DNA of 64,000 bases, taken from the NCBI GenBank assembly GCA_016801885.1, contig CM028901.1:7802783-7866782 (forward strand). The letters run 5' to 3'. Source of the DNA: Toxotes chatareus. Its lineage: Eukaryota > Chordata > Actinopteri > Toxotidae. The notes under the pieces were generated by a model. It saw only the letters and a program-made list of their open reading frames with translations, made no database searches and was not told where the DNA came from. The position numbers and the translations under genes were made by a program. This document shows, piece by piece, positions 25,266 to 37,668 of this stretch. How positions within the stretch are numbered: position 1 is the first letter of the stretch; each line of letters starts with the position of its first letter.

Positions 25266-28200
25266 ATGGGCAAATTCCAGTCCAAACTCGGTGAGATATT
25301 ACTTTAAATTAGCCTAAATGAAATGCTGTAGCTTGTCACATGTCGCGTTGACTTTTCTCTCTTTATTTGGGCAGCTTTAAAACGCAGACAGAGTCCCGAA
25401 GGTGAGACAGTCACATTCAACTACTGTCCGGTGCATTTACGACATGCATGTGTTTGTACATGTGTTAACATATTTACTCTTTTGTTGTGCAGGTGGTAGT
25501 CTGGCTTCCAATGTGCTGACTTGTCAGGGGGAAGTGGAGCGCATTCACGTTCTCAAAAGCAAACTGACAGAGGTAGACATTTTTGATTGATTGATTGCAT
25601 TTATAATTTCTGGACTAGCACATATATAGACTCAGGTAAAAAATAAACTCAGGGGGCCTCCACATCAGGTATAAAAAAATCAATTTAATTATGTAGTGAT
25701 CTGGTATTGATAGGTTACAGCATAGGCTGGTCACATGAGGATTACAGCCAGGGGTTAGATATTTGATTTATAACTTAATTAACTTAGACTCTACAGCTCT
25801 ATGTTATCATAGAGGGTTTGAGGAGTGCTTTTGTTTTTCTGAATCAATCAATATGTACATTTTAGGCTATGCTAATGAAAATGACTTGACATGACCTAAA
25901 ATTGATTGTATGTAAAACCAAATGAATACCTGAAGGCAGAGTTCTCAGGCAGAACATCCCCATAAATGTGTAAGAGCTGTACATGAACCCCACAGAAGCT
26001 CTGCTCTCGTATCCACAGAAAAACAAGCAACAAGTGAAAAACACTGCCATTCACAGCCTCTTATTCATATTGGTTTATTGCAGTGCCAGCAGCTTCAGCT
26101 CAGTGAAGCCAGTTTTGAGACAAACAGTATTTGCTCTCATCACATCCAAGAGACATAAAAGGTGTTTTGGAGGTAGTCGTATGTTTATTCTTCCGCCCTT
26201 CCTCCTCCATCCCTATAAAGAGACTTCCAAGTCTGTGAAGTGCAGCATAGCCACCCACTCCAAACAGCAAGGTCTTTATACAGGACTGCACTGAAAAAAA
26301 AAAAAATCTCCACATCTGGTACTGCTTTCCATCTCTAGCCAGACAGAATGTGATTTGGGGGGTGAAATGTGGGGAGGGGTGGGTGTTTGATTGCGCAAAT
26401 GGCATCATATGTAGATTGTTAGTGTTGATGAAGCAGTCACATTTTGGTTTGGATATTGAATAAATAATCTTATCATCCGGGGAAGATGTCCTCCTTATTT
26501 TGAGTTTATTCACAGAAGACTGTAAAAACTGCTGACGGTCACATACCCTCCTAATAACTATAGATGCTGATTTAATCTGTGTAACCAGATTTTGTGGTGA
26601 AAGTAAACACATTTTATGTGCTTTCAAAGATCACAGGATTGCTTGTAGGAACAGTAAATTCACTTATGCACCCACTTCAAGTTAAAAATGATAAACAGCC
26701 AAGATGCCATTTTCACTTTTCTTGGTTCATATTGGTTCATATTCTAACAACATCTGCGGAAGTCATGAGATTTGATGTGTGTCATCACCACTTTTTTCCC
26801 TTTTTTTGAGGTTTATGAAGTGTTAGAGGCTGGGGATAAATTTGTACCATGCTATATGAAAGTTCTGGGAAGTTGTACAGTTTGGAAAAAAGACAACTCT
26901 GCCAAGTTGTTTAAAGGTTTGTGGTGGAGTTTCTGTGCTTGTTAATTGTAGAGTTCTTCCAGCGATTAGATTTTCCAGCCTAATATATTTTGATTCTCCA
27001 TGACACTACTGCTGGAAACTGGAAACAGCAAAGTTTTTGCATCCTTGGGGTTAAGTCTGGCCCTTAATGTTATAGTAAACTAATTTTCCACCAGAGTTTC
27101 ACAGTTTTCAAAAAGTTGACATAGTCATATGGTAAAAAATAAGTAAAGTAAAATGGTTTTAAAAGGTAATAGTCTTAAAACTTTGATGTAATTCTGTATA
27201 ATGTGTACAATAACACACAAATGATTTAGCAGTGACATTTTTTTGTGTGTAAAAATGTGGGTAAAAACTGAATATACACACACACACACACACACTTACA
27301 CTTTAACTGTTTACATATTTACCTCTCAGATAGTAGTGACTCAGGCTCGGGTGTTGATAACTTACTGCAGAAACACAAACATGTTTGTTTTGTTGTGATC
27401 ACTGCATTGAACGAGTGTGTGCATGTGTGTGCAACAGAGGATGACTTACAGTCTAAGTGTTCACAACCACAAAGTAAATATTGTAACACTGGAGAGCAAA
27501 CACCATGAGCAGGGTTTTAATCTCCTCACGTGTCAGCTTCATATTGTGTGACATAACTAACGACTATAGGAGTGGCTGGTTTGATTTCTGCGCGCTAAGA
27601 AAAACGTTCCCCTTGTTATTTGTTGCTTGGAGAGGGAATGCACCCTCCAGTCCGAGTCAACACCAGTGTGCTTTGTGTTTGACGTTAGATTGTTTTTCTA
27701 AGTGTTCAGGAAACCTGGTTTGTCCAGGTACGTCTTTCTTTGATGTGAAAATCTGGAGAATTTGCTGTGTTTTTTGTTGATGTGTCAAATCTTTGCATCT
27801 CACCACTGGTTTTTATATAAACAGTTTCATATTTCTATGAGAGCAGGGACTCTTCTGCTCATCAAATGGGTCTGAAATTCCCATTTCTATCTAATGTAAT
27901 AAAGTAATGTATAAAGTGAGTTAACAGTCATTAACTGGTGATTCAGTCATAAACTAACCACATAAACTCGCACTGACTTGATCATTTGTAATTGGTGAGA
28001 ACAGACAACAGAAATTCATAACATTCTGGATTAATTCATTTCATTAGTTACACATTAATTACACATCCAGTTATGATACAAATACTATCTTCATTATGAG
28101 CTTTAGCTTTTCTTTAGTGTTGATTCATAATTCATGAACATTTATGTGGTCATTTTGAAAATGTTTTTGAATGGCATGCATAGACAAAAGTGTGGCTTGG

Positions 28201-31200
28201 TCTCAATGCATCGTTGCACATAAAAACCAAAGTTCATGCAGCTTAATGATATTAAGATAAACGACCTAAAGCAGAAGTAACGAGGGCATCGTCTCTCCAT
28301 ACTGCAACCCCATCCTCCCTTTCAGTGAAACCTCCTTTCCAGGTATCTGATTATCAGAAAAAAGTGTTACACAGCCTTGCTGAGACAAAGGTAGCGACTG
28401 TTCTACCTAACACTTGAAACTTTGTGATGTCAGGATGGGTGCGTGAATGGATGTTGTGTAATGAGGGTTGTACAAAAGAGAAGGAAGCAGAAGACGACAG
28501 GATTCTTCGAGCCGCACACCTTTCTGCTACCTGCATCGTTACTCCCACACCTCCCACCCTCTTTCACTGGAAATCAAAGCTGGCTTCAAAGTTTCACAGC
28601 AGGCAGAGCGTGGCGGGTGTGGTGAGAGCTCGGCTGTGTTGTGTGTATGTGAACGTGTATGTGGGTGTGAGGGTGTGCACTCATCTTATCGTTCCTTTTG
28701 TTACTCATCTGCATCTGCTCGAACATAAGTGTGATGTGTTGTTGTGTTGAGAGATAAATGTGCTTTCAGTCTTCTATTGCTTTGCGGTGCAAAAAGCAGA
28801 TACAATATATATGATCAGATGTCATAGAACTGTATATAAATTTCCATTATCTGTTATATAGTTTACTAAATCTGTAACGTTCACTACTTGACAAAGATGT
28901 GAGTGCAGTTTATGCCATTTTGGATGTTAACCCCTAAAAATCCTGTATCTTTTTCCAAAGATTGGTGTGTCCCAGTGGCTGGTGTTTAATGTTCCTAGCA
29001 AATCTCATTTTTACGACTTTACATTTAACAGAACATATGAAAGTTCTGGCACAAGTATGTCACATGTGATCAGGAAAGAAAGGTCAAGTTTAAATCAGAT
29101 AGGGTTTAAAATGTCCAAACTGACGTGGACCTTTCTCCCTTGCTGTCTCATTTGTTTTAATGTGTGTAATTCAGAAATATGCATATCACTACTTTCATCT
29201 GATATTAAACGCACGGATATTAGATGGTCAGAATTGATGTTGATTATATGAAGTGGTGTTGGTGACAGTTTCCTAGAAAGATCTATACAAAAAACACAGA
29301 TGTTCCAGGATTGTTCAGCTTTGCTCACATCTGGAGATCCATCCCAACACTCTTGGGACATGAAAATCACGTAATTGCTTCCTCTCCTCTTTCCCTCTGC
29401 CTCTGTCACATGTGTGCTCTCTGTTAATTTACACACTGTGTCACTTTTCTCACAGAACTTGTATGTAGAATTGAGGGAAAACAAGTCCAACCATAACAGC
29501 AACCTCAAGGGTAAGTACATGCGTCACAATTACATCGTTCACTCTCTCTTAGTTATGAAGGGCTTAATTCTCTGTGTCGATTTAGTGCATTACCAGTTTT
29601 GATGCAGACACGTTAACATGTTACACCACCTTGCTTTCCCAGGAAAAAAAAGAAACAGATTAAACACATCTGTTTTTTTGTTTGTGTGGGAAAGCTTGGA
29701 GCTTTGGATGTACAACTTTCAGCTAGCTTTTAGTTTCCTCTCTGGTGCCAAACAGTCATTGAAAACAGAGCTTTTAACAGGGAATAAAAAAATAATTACA
29801 AAAGCACAGCATGTTAACACAATAATGATCACTGCTACCCTCAAACTGTGTGTCTGCTGAACATTGTTACTGACAGCCCAGTTCTGTGTGTTGTTCAGTG
29901 GTTTTACCACCAAAGAAGACACCAGACAGGGAGAAAAGCATCCACTTCCAAGTTGATAAACAGACAAAGAAGAAGAAAAGCCATGCTGATGTGAGTGTTT
30001 ATGTTTCTAGCAGATTGTGGGTCAAACAACATTTGCAAATCTTTTATGTAATTATACTGTATTTATGGTACTGATTATTGTACATTTTTTGTGTTTAAGA
30101 ATTACATTGCAAATTAGTGAGTTAGAGATGCTGAACTATTCCTCTAAATGTTTATTACAGCTGCACAGAGCTTGTTATTTTAACACTGTGCAGACACAGG
30201 ACTCGCAGTGTGACATGGTGCTTGAGGAGGACTCTCGGCAGGAGTGGGTCTTCACACTGTACAATTTTGACAACAGCGGCAAGGTCACAAAGGAGGTAGT
30301 TTGTTTTATTGTTTTATTGTTTAGATAATTCAAATTCAGATTTAAAGTATTACTGTACACAGTGTGTATGTGTGTTCTGCAGGATATGTCCAGTCTGATA
30401 CACTCCATGTACGAGGTTCTAGAGGCATCAGTCAAGCAGCTTTGCAGTGATAACACACCCCTGAAGATCAAGCTGGCTGTTACTCCCTCAGCTTGCCCAG
30501 ACAAGACCTCACAAACAGGTAAAATGACATTTTTATTGTGGCTCTAGTAACTATTGATATCATTAGTGGATCAAAAGTGTCACTGTGCCAAAACAGTTCA
30601 GAGAAAAACTGGTTCAGAAAAGTGAAACTAAGACTACGACAACAAATTCATCTTTTGATGATTTTGTCCATCTCTCATTGAAAACAGCTCCAGAGAAGGA
30701 GCAGAGTGCAGCTCAGGGGGTAGGATGCCCAGTAAGGAAACTTTATTGTGTGGATGAAAACATAGAACGCAGAAACCACTACCTGGATTTGGCTGGTATT
30801 GAAAACTACACCTCCAAATTTGACAATACAGGTATAGAAACTCCTCTTTTATTGTTATGGTTTGCACAGATCAGTATATAAACATTTCACTTCAGGAACA
30901 TTTATATTTTTTCATTGGGAAATTGAAGCGGTTTTGGTCTCTGTCTTTTTCCAGAGTCACCCTGTCAGGAATCCAGGCAGCACATACACTATTCTCTTCG
31001 GCACCACACAGTGGTAGGAAGAGAGAGCTTCATCCCGTCTGAGTCCCCCAGAAGTCTCTCTGTCCTTCATTCCCCGAAAAGCAAGCCCACCTCAGTGGGG
31101 AAAGACAGGAGCAGAGGAGAGGGTAAACCCTGCAGGTTGCATGGCCAACATCCTGCTTCATGGTGCCATCCTACCCAGGCTCACCTTCCATTAAATTGTG

Positions 31201-31415
31201 TCCTGCGACGTACCCACAGCAAGAGGCTTCGCTCCAGGGTACAAGATTCTCCCGCAGCCCTGAGACATGCTGGCTCCCAGGTCCAGCCAGGGTGGGACAG
31301 GGAGATATTAAATAAACTTCAGCCCTCCTCTGGGGCCCCTCTGGCCCAGAGACATGAGCACCATCACCACCATGAGCACCACCATCATCACCATCACCAC
31401 TACCACCCTTCATAA
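25266..31415 (+). CDS. nkd2-like: Naked cuticle homologue (NKD2-like Wnt inhibitor)
   Basis: Naked cuticle proteins bind Dishevelled and damp canonical Wnt signalling at the inner face of the plasma membrane. Nine exons: 25266-25290, 25375-25401, 25493-25572, 29456-29510, 29899-29990, 30161-30295, 30383-30518, 30688-30831 and 30955-31415. They join to 384 residues. Landmarks in order: MGKFQSK (Gly2, N-myristoylation signal) with KRRQSPEG; the EF-hand region MVLEEDSRQEWVFTLYNFD plus NSGKVTKEDMSSLIHSMYEV; the conserved CVDENIERRNHYLDLAGIEN plus YTSKF; and a His-rich C-terminus ending HHHHYHPS, more like NKD2 than NKD1. Oddity: the first EF-loop ligand is N128 where human NKDs have Asp. The middle and C-terminal linkers are shorter than in mammals. 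Which teleost paralogue (nkd2a, nkd2b or nkd3) cannot be settled without alignment. Neighbouring lrrc14b is also a human 5p15 gene, as is NKD2. Confidence 0.93.
25573..29455 (+). other. nkd2-like: nkd2-like intron 3
   Basis: 3.9 kb intron. It contains a CA microsatellite (27275-27295) and T-rich stretches. A 175-codon minus-strand frame (26100-26627) has no recognisable domain and includes a poly-Phe run made by an A-tract, so I do not call it a gene. Confidence 0.7.
27275..27295. repeat. CA dinucleotide microsatellite
   Basis: About ten CA units in nkd2-like intron 3. Confidence 0.85.
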
Positions 31416-32388
31416 ATGCATTTAAAACACTGGATTCAAGCTCAGGTGAGAGGAGGTAGTCAGATGAACTCATAACTATATGGGTAGTTTGGGAGGTCAA
31501 ATGCAACTCAGCATGTCCTTGTATCACCTCGCTGCATGGTGGAAGCAGGCTACAACACTGTTATCTAATGCAAACAAAGTCGTGTAAGACCTGTAAGATT
31601 ACACACGCTCCATCCTAGAAGGTCAGTTCATTTTTGTCTTAATGACATTTTTATAGCGCTCTAGATTGACAGTTTCCTCTCAGGTAGATTACCACTTCAG
31701 CTGTAAAAATTTAAAAGCACACTGTGCGCTGTTATATGATGCCTGTATTTTGAGCTCCACCCAGCACTGCTTATTTACAACATGTCTTTTCTGTTTGAAG
31801 ATGCTAACAAAATGCAAATTCAATTGCAAGTTAATACTCAGTATGTCATCATGGTAACAAATTTACTTTCTGACCAAATGTGGGTGAACAAATATTTATT
31901 GACAGTGAATGAAGTCCATTATTTGTTTTCTCTTCTTGTTGGTTGACAGCCTATACTCTTTGTGAGCAATAGATTCAGGGGAGATAAGCATCCCTTGAAT
32001 AGAAAAATAACTGTTTGCAGTGTATTTCTTCATTTGTAATAATCTCTTTCCATATCACTAGCACAATACAAAAAGATTCACATGCCTGCAAAACACCTGT
32101 TTGGGCTGAAGACTTTTTCTTCTGTCTTACACATAATGTCACACTGACATACACTCTGCTAAGTAAGAATGGCCAGATACATTTCAGGCATCTAAAACAA
32201 CATCAAACATCAGGGTTTTTTTTAGAGTCTACATTTGCACCAATGTTTATATCGGGAGGAATCTGTCATGAACTGACAGAAGCTTCAATAGACCATAATG
32301 CATTGCAGCACATAATATGTTGCATTTTGAAAGTGGTAAAAGCTATTTTTTGTAAAACAGTTAGGAGAAAAAAATAGATGGATCAAAA

Positions 32389-32394
32389 AATAAA
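32389..32394 (+). terminator. nkd2-like: Candidate nkd2-like poly(A) signal
   Basis: AATAAA roughly 1 kb after the stop. Earlier non-canonical signals cannot be excluded. Confidence 0.4.
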
Positions 32395-32649
32395 TTGTAA
32401 CACTTCTTGGCAAAGATTTAATCTCTGTCCTAAAGGTTGGATTATTCCTGTATTGTTGTTCTATTTCTGCTCTCACAACATTGTTTTCTTTGGTCATTCA
32501 AGTTCTTGTGTGAAGTGGAAGCCTCCCAAAGAGGTGCTGTGAATAGTGACAGGTTTCTCTGCAGCTTTCAAATGCTCTTCCCACTTATCTCTCTGGCAAA
32601 AGTTGCAAATAGACACCATGTCCCAACGAAGGACGTGAGACAGCTGTTT

Positions 32650-32657
32650 CTATAAAT
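32650..32657 (+). promoter_or_regulatory. lrrc14b: TATA box of lrrc14b
   Basis: CTATAAATA-type element 229 bases upstream of the lrrc14b ATG, followed by pyrimidine-rich sequence where initiation (about 32680) would be expected. It is the only convincing TATA box among the promoters in this window and fits a tissue-restricted gene; human LRRC14B expression is muscle-biased. Confidence 0.6.
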
Positions 32658-32885
32658 ACCCTCAACCCTCTTACCTACCACGAGACCCTCGTGCCTCGTT
32701 CCTGGCTCACCAGAGTAAGCCCCGTCCCAGACTAATGCACAACACCTAGACAGACAGCAACAGAGGATATCAACAAAGCAGCAAACAGAAGAGGAGAAAC
32801 ATTGACACGCAGAGCTGTTTGACAGCAGCTCCCGCCAAGAAACTTAAATCTGTTGGTACAACAAGCAGGGAGAAAACTTAGAAAC

Positions 32886-35239
32886 ATGAAGTCCCTGCGA
32901 TTCCTTGCAGCTGAGGGTTTCATCCAGACTGGTCCAACGGCTCTGGGGAACCTCAGCTGTGTGTCTTTTAATCTTTACCCACTTATCTTCAAGGCCTGCT
33001 ACCTCCACGAGCAGGCTGACTTGCTGCATGCACTGGTCCAGACGTGGCCTCTTCCTGAGCTCAACCTACAAAGGCTCCTGGGAAAGACCATCGACTGCCA
33101 GTTGGATCTCACCTCACGCACCTGCCGACTTTGTCTGCAGGCGATTCTAACTGGATTAAAGGTACCTAAATGTCCTTGAGTATGACATGAGTACACCATA
33201 TCATATTCATGTCATAGGTTGTCCTTGCTCTATAATTCAGATCCTTTTCAGAACCTAAGTGTAAGTTCTCAGTCAGTTGGCCTAAATACACGTTTGTGTT
33301 GACTTGTTAATGGTTTTCAATGATCATAAATTGTGATTAGTGGACCAGATAATCCCTTCAAGAGATTTCACCACAATTTTGTCTTGTTATCTGAAGGAAT
33401 ATGTGCTGTCTCCTCCACGAACTTATGCCAAGTGCCTCCGTGTGGTGGACCTCACTGCCCTAAAAGACATTGAGCACCAGCACTGTCCCTGCCGGTCCAC
33501 CCTGGGTCGATGGGCAAGAACCCAGCTCCTGACCCAAATGTGCTATGAGACCATGGTGGCCATGCAAGCCAGCAATGTGTCGCAATCTGCCTTCGAAACA
33601 TCTATTGACGTCCATCTGAACGGTTTTGTCACGGGCCGCAGCTATGAGTTGGTGGCTCAGGCCTTCCTCCTCCTCCGCTACTGTCCACTGAAGCTTCGTT
33701 TTGTTAGTTTTCGTGCTGATTCCCTCGCTCTCAAGCAGCTCTTCTATGTTCTTCGACTAGCAGAACCCGAGTCCATCACAAAGCTGGAGGTGGTCCACAA
33801 TATTCCCCTGGAGGCCACACACCTGGAGGTGCTGCTATCCAGAGTGGAATTTCCTAAACTGCAGTCTCTGACCCTGCCCACTGGGGCATTGGATGTTAGG
33901 AGGTTGGGTTCTGATGATGATGACCTGCTGGCCACCATCGGCAATCTGCTGGCACAGCTGAGCAGTCTGACTGAGCTCTGTGTGGGATTCTCCACTCTTA
34001 CTGGACACCTACGAAGACTGCTGAAGTGAGTAAACAAGGTGTCCTTGTATGTCTGCTTATTCCTGTGAATGAGGTGATGGATACTGATGATGAGTTGCTC
34101 TGACATCCGTCTTACATCCACATTGCAGCATCAAGAGCTTTAATATAGCACATAATAATCACCTTTAACCAATACCACAGTACATTCCAGCTTTGAGGCT
34201 GTTGTTTGAGAATGGGAAGTATTTTGCTGTTAAAATTGTTGACATAATGCCAGTGTGCGGACAAACAGCTGCACCTGACCACAGCTGCAGGTCAGATATA
34301 CTTCACAGTTCTATGGAAATAGAGCAGGAGCATAAACCCTAAAGAATGGAGCTGTCGATCACAAACTGACATATAGTTTTAACTATTTGAATTTAGAAAA
34401 ATAAGCAAAATGTCACAAAATAAAAACATAAGCTATTAGTAGCTATTCACTAGATTAAAAAAAAATCTGTTGTAAAAGTGTTCAGGCCCAGTTATTTTTC
34501 GTAACACTGACATTTCATTCCACAGCAACTGATTTCCATTTATCTGTTTTCTTTATCCAGCCCTCTCAACACTCCTCTGCAGTGCTTGGAATTGGCCTAC
34601 TGCTGCCTGAACCGCGTGGACATGACTTACCTGTCCAACAGCCTCCACAGCGAGGCCTTGGTCCACCTGGACATCAGTGGACACAACATCTTTGGCTCTT
34701 TCTCCACATCTTTCCACAAACTGCTCGGCCGTTGTTCAGCCACATTGGCCACCCTTGTCCTTGAAGAATGTAACATCGAGGACGAGCACATGGACGCCTT
34801 CATTAATGCTCTTGCTTGCTGTCAGGTACTGGAAGAGCTCAAAATCCTGGGAAATCCTCTGACCTCTGCAGCCCTGCGGAGGTTATTCTCCGTGCTTTCT
34901 CAAAGCTTTCCTAAGTTAAGATACATAGAGGTACCAGTTCCCCGTGAGTGTTACTCTGAGGATGTTACTTATCCTCTTGATGATTCTGTCCTACTGTGTT
35001 ACAACAGGGAGCTGTTTCAGGAGGTCAGGGGCCAGCTGGTGGGCATCCTGGAGGGAGCTGGTAGGGGGAGTGTGGAGGTGTGCACCCCACTCATGGGGGC
35101 CTATGATCCGGACATTAATGAAACCAGCAATGAGCTAGGAGTTTCTATGTTGAAGTCTTTTAACAGTGTCATTGGGAACTTTATAGGCACCATAACTAAT
35201 GTGGACAACAGGAGATCACTGGCTCAGAAAGATAATTAA
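32886..35239 (+). CDS. lrrc14b: Leucine-rich repeat-containing protein 14B
   Basis: LRRC14B belongs to the PRAME/LRRC14 leucine-rich repeat family; its cellular role is not established. Three coding exons, 32886-33161, 33397-34025 and 34561-35239, join to 527 residues (human 514). The start MKSLRFLAAEGF corresponds to human MRSLRFISAEAL; an in-frame upstream non-ATG stretch was not used. Family landmarks: NLYPLIFKACYLHEQADLLHAL; CPCRSTLGRWARTQLL; SFRADSLALKQLFYVLRLAE; KLEVVHNIPLE; LTLPT; repeated leucine-rich units such as LVHLDISGHNIFGSF and LATLVLEECNIEDEHMDAF; and the near C-terminal DPDINETSNELG, which separates it from LRRC14. Exon 2 uses an AAG acceptor (CTGAAG before GAATAT), weaker than CAG but the only one keeping frame. 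It lies tail-to-tail with uqcrb. Confidence 0.95.
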
Positions 35240-35648
35240 TGAGGTTGCTTGTAGAGGGATCAAGTGAACTGATGGAAAAGGTTCATATTAGTTATAGTGC
35301 TAGTACAGTTTGCTAGAAAACTCTCATCACAGCCAACACTGAAAATAGATCTAGTGAACCGAGATTTGACTATATATTAACATCATCAAAAAGGAATTGC
35401 ATTCCTGACTATGTATTGCCTCAGCAAAGAATCATACATGTAGCTACTGCAGTGGTTATGGTAGATACTTGAAGTTTGTCTAAGATATTTTGTTACCTCT
35501 ATCTATTGTACATGTTCATATGTCTATAATCTGATTTAAAGGATGTATATAACTGGATGTGTATCGGTAAACATTAAAAATTTGCAACATGGAGCAGATC
35601 TCATTTTAACAAGTGTCAGTACCCATGACTGTTTCATTCTGTCATACC

Positions 35649-35654
35649 AATAAA
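35649..35654 (+). terminator. lrrc14b: lrrc14b poly(A) signal
   Basis: AATAAA 410 bases after the stop codon. Confidence 0.55.
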
Positions 35655-35723
35655 ATCCAATATTAAAACAGCCTGTCATACATTACATAAAAAGTGTCAC
35701 TTGAAAAACTTCCAAAATGTACA

Positions 35724-35729
35724 TTTATT
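35724..35729 (-). terminator. uqcrb: uqcrb poly(A) signal
   Basis: Minus-strand AATAAA about 110 bases beyond the uqcrb stop, giving the short 3' UTR usual for this gene. Confidence 0.6.
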
Positions 35730-35836
35730 TGATGAGCACTGTCTTATATAGGTTACATTTCATTTTAAATATTACACCAGAGGGACAACCATGCACCGAC
35801 TGACGACTAGAATTAACAGCTTTGATCAGGAACCAT

Positions 35837-37633
35837 CTATTTCTTCATCCACTCCTCCCTTTCTTTCCGCTCACGGATCACTTCATTCAGGTATGGTGAC
35901 AGGTACCTGACATCCTAAAGGGAAAACATTTTTGGTGAGTTTAAAGAGGGAGACATTTGATTATTGCAAATTCACCAAAACCTTCATTTTATTGTTCCTT
36001 TTCTCTTTACCAAGATTTAACTTTTACTGTCTTACATTTTCTCCTGATCCATTTTGACAACAACCTTTACACTGAGGATTCACTTTTTTCTATCTCGTAG
36101 CATCTAGCTATTGACAAGGTAAGTGCAACATAAGCATGCGATGTGAAATGACTATTAAAAATAATACTTCATTTTCCCTGTGTATTATTTGAAACTCCAT
36201 ACCATTGCCAATATTATGCCTTCACATTAAATCCTATCTCCACCCTGAACAATGTTAAACTGTATCAGTCTACCTCTTCATATTTCGTCCACTGTTCTTT
36301 AGGGAGAATCTGCTGCTTCATGGACAGATCCAGGGCTCTCTTGATCCTGAACATCCTTTCGTTGTACACAGTCTCGGGAAGCCTCCTCAGGGCCTCTTTC
36401 ACATCTGAATCCTCATACAGCGTGTCATCACGCACTAAACCTGACATAGAAAACAAGTAATGCTGAAGATGCTTTATAGAACATCATCAACAATACAACA
36501 GGCACGTTTGTGGCTGTTGTATTGGTAGTCTTGTCATGCAGTAACTGCAGCATTGTTGGGTTGTAAATTCTGTATGTTTTGACCAACACATTGTTCTTTG
36601 GCCTTACCAAGCTTGTTGAAGCCACACAAGTTGTAATACCATTTGCGGAATCCAAGCAATAGCCTGCCTGTTGATGCTGTGAACATAAAGACACACAGAC
36701 GGGATCAGTAAGGCAGCACAACCTGATTTTGGGGACAAATGTTAAGAGTTACCAATAGATATGGGGAGGAAGGAGTAAACAGTGACACAGTATTACTACT
36801 ACTTGAGTACAAATGGATTTTTTCTGCCTTAACCTTGACACTTTTGTATTTTAAGTAGGAATTTTAATGCAAGACTTTTACTTGTAATAAAGTATTTTTA
36901 CATTATTGTATTACTCAAATAAAGGATCTAACTAACTTTTTCCCACTGCGTTTTTGTACAGTATGTACTACCTGAAATTTTAAACTAAATCCTGACAACT
37001 TCTGTTATGTACAGAACCTCAGGTGACTCAGTATCTCAAATCCTGTACAGTTGTGAAAGGCAGTCACCTTTCAGATCACATTATCTGATCTGACTATCGG
37101 ACCTTAAATCCTGAATGGTAAACAGGAGTTAACCTGCCCATCTGAAATCATATTGCTAACATCATCAACTGAATTAGAAAGACAGTTAAAACAACATAAC
37201 ACTGGCTAAAACGCTGAGGAGCTAACATTAGAGGACAACCGAGGAAAAACGTTGTTTAACAACACCAAGCACGAACGACAAAATCTGTTTGGCAGACTCT
37301 TCTTCGCTAAAAGGGATGAGATAGCGACTATCTGGTTGCAGCATAACTAACTACTGTTTATTTTACAGTGATCAGCACCAGCGGCTAATGCTAAGCTAGC
37401 GTTAGCTGATGGGCACCCTTAGCATCGGTTAGCACGGGGACACTAAAGGACACACACAAGTAAAACGCACCAAAAGACATATTCAGCAAGACAAAGTGAA
37501 CAAAAGTGATCAAATGTGATATATTATGTCATGTGTCACGCTAGACTAGTAAAGGAAAACTCCAAACACTTAATTTAAAATTAGAAATATCAGAAAAGAG
37601 GGCTGCTGATTTACCTGGTGCTCTCGACGCCAT
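35837..37633 (-). CDS. uqcrb: Ubiquinol-cytochrome c reductase binding protein (complex III subunit 7)
   Basis: A 14-kDa matrix-side subunit of respiratory complex III, needed for assembly and ubiquinone-site stability. Four exons on the minus strand, 37633-37615, 36676-36608, 36440-36274 and 35914-35837, join to 110 residues (human 111). Recognised by GFRKWYYNLCGFNKLGLVRD, DTLYEDSDVKEALRRLPE, NERMFRIKRALDLSMKQQ and ILPKEQWTKYEEDVRYLSPYL, ending VIRERKEREEWMKK. Exon 1 encodes only six full codons (MASRAP). Intron 1 contains a teleost repeat at 36785-36935 and a cluster of GCTAGC/GTTAGC words near the promoter. The adjacent order uqcrb-mterf3-ptdss1 is as in human 8q22. Confidence 0.97.
36785..36935. 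repeat. Degenerate teleost 'ACTTGAGTA / ACTTTTACTTGTAA' repeat
   Basis: Contains 'tactacttgagtacaaatg', 'aatgcaagacttttacttg', 'agtatttttacattattgta' and 'actcaaataaaggatct', in the order of a very common fish repeat that normally ends near 'cttccaccactg'. Located in uqcrb intron 1. The class is unassigned and the match is from memory. Confidence 0.6.
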
Positions 37634-37658
37634 GTTTGCCTCTGAGAACGAACGCAGT

Positions 37659-37668
37659 GCATCATGGG
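37659..37668 (-). promoter_or_regulatory. uqcrb: Partial ZNF143-type site at the uqcrb promoter
   Basis: CCCATGATGC on the minus strand, 26 bases upstream of the uqcrb ATG. It equals the 3' half of the fuller ZNF143/Staf-like element at 50444-50462. The 5' ACTACA half is missing (a poly-T tract instead), so the call is tentative. Confidence 0.35.

Larger units (their letters stand above)
31416..32885 (+). other. nkd2-like 3' UTR and lrrc14b promoter/5' UTR
   Basis: Spacer between two same-strand genes. The left kilobase is probable nkd2-like 3' UTR, ending near AATAAA at 32389-32394. The right part contains a TATA box at 32650-32657 and about 200 bases of lrrc14b 5' UTR. No other gene is supported. 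Confidence 0.55.
35240..35836. other. Converging 3' UTRs of lrrc14b and uqcrb
   Basis: Plus-strand ATTAAA (35574-35579) and AATAAA (35649-35654) serve lrrc14b. A minus-strand AATAAA at 35724-35729 serves uqcrb. The mature 3' ends are expected within about 50 bases of each other, possibly overlapping. Confidence 0.6.

Noticed and set aside
26100..26627. 175-codon minus-strand frame in nkd2-like intron 3
   Set aside because: No recognisable domain, includes a poly-Phe run from an A-tract, no splice or promoter support.
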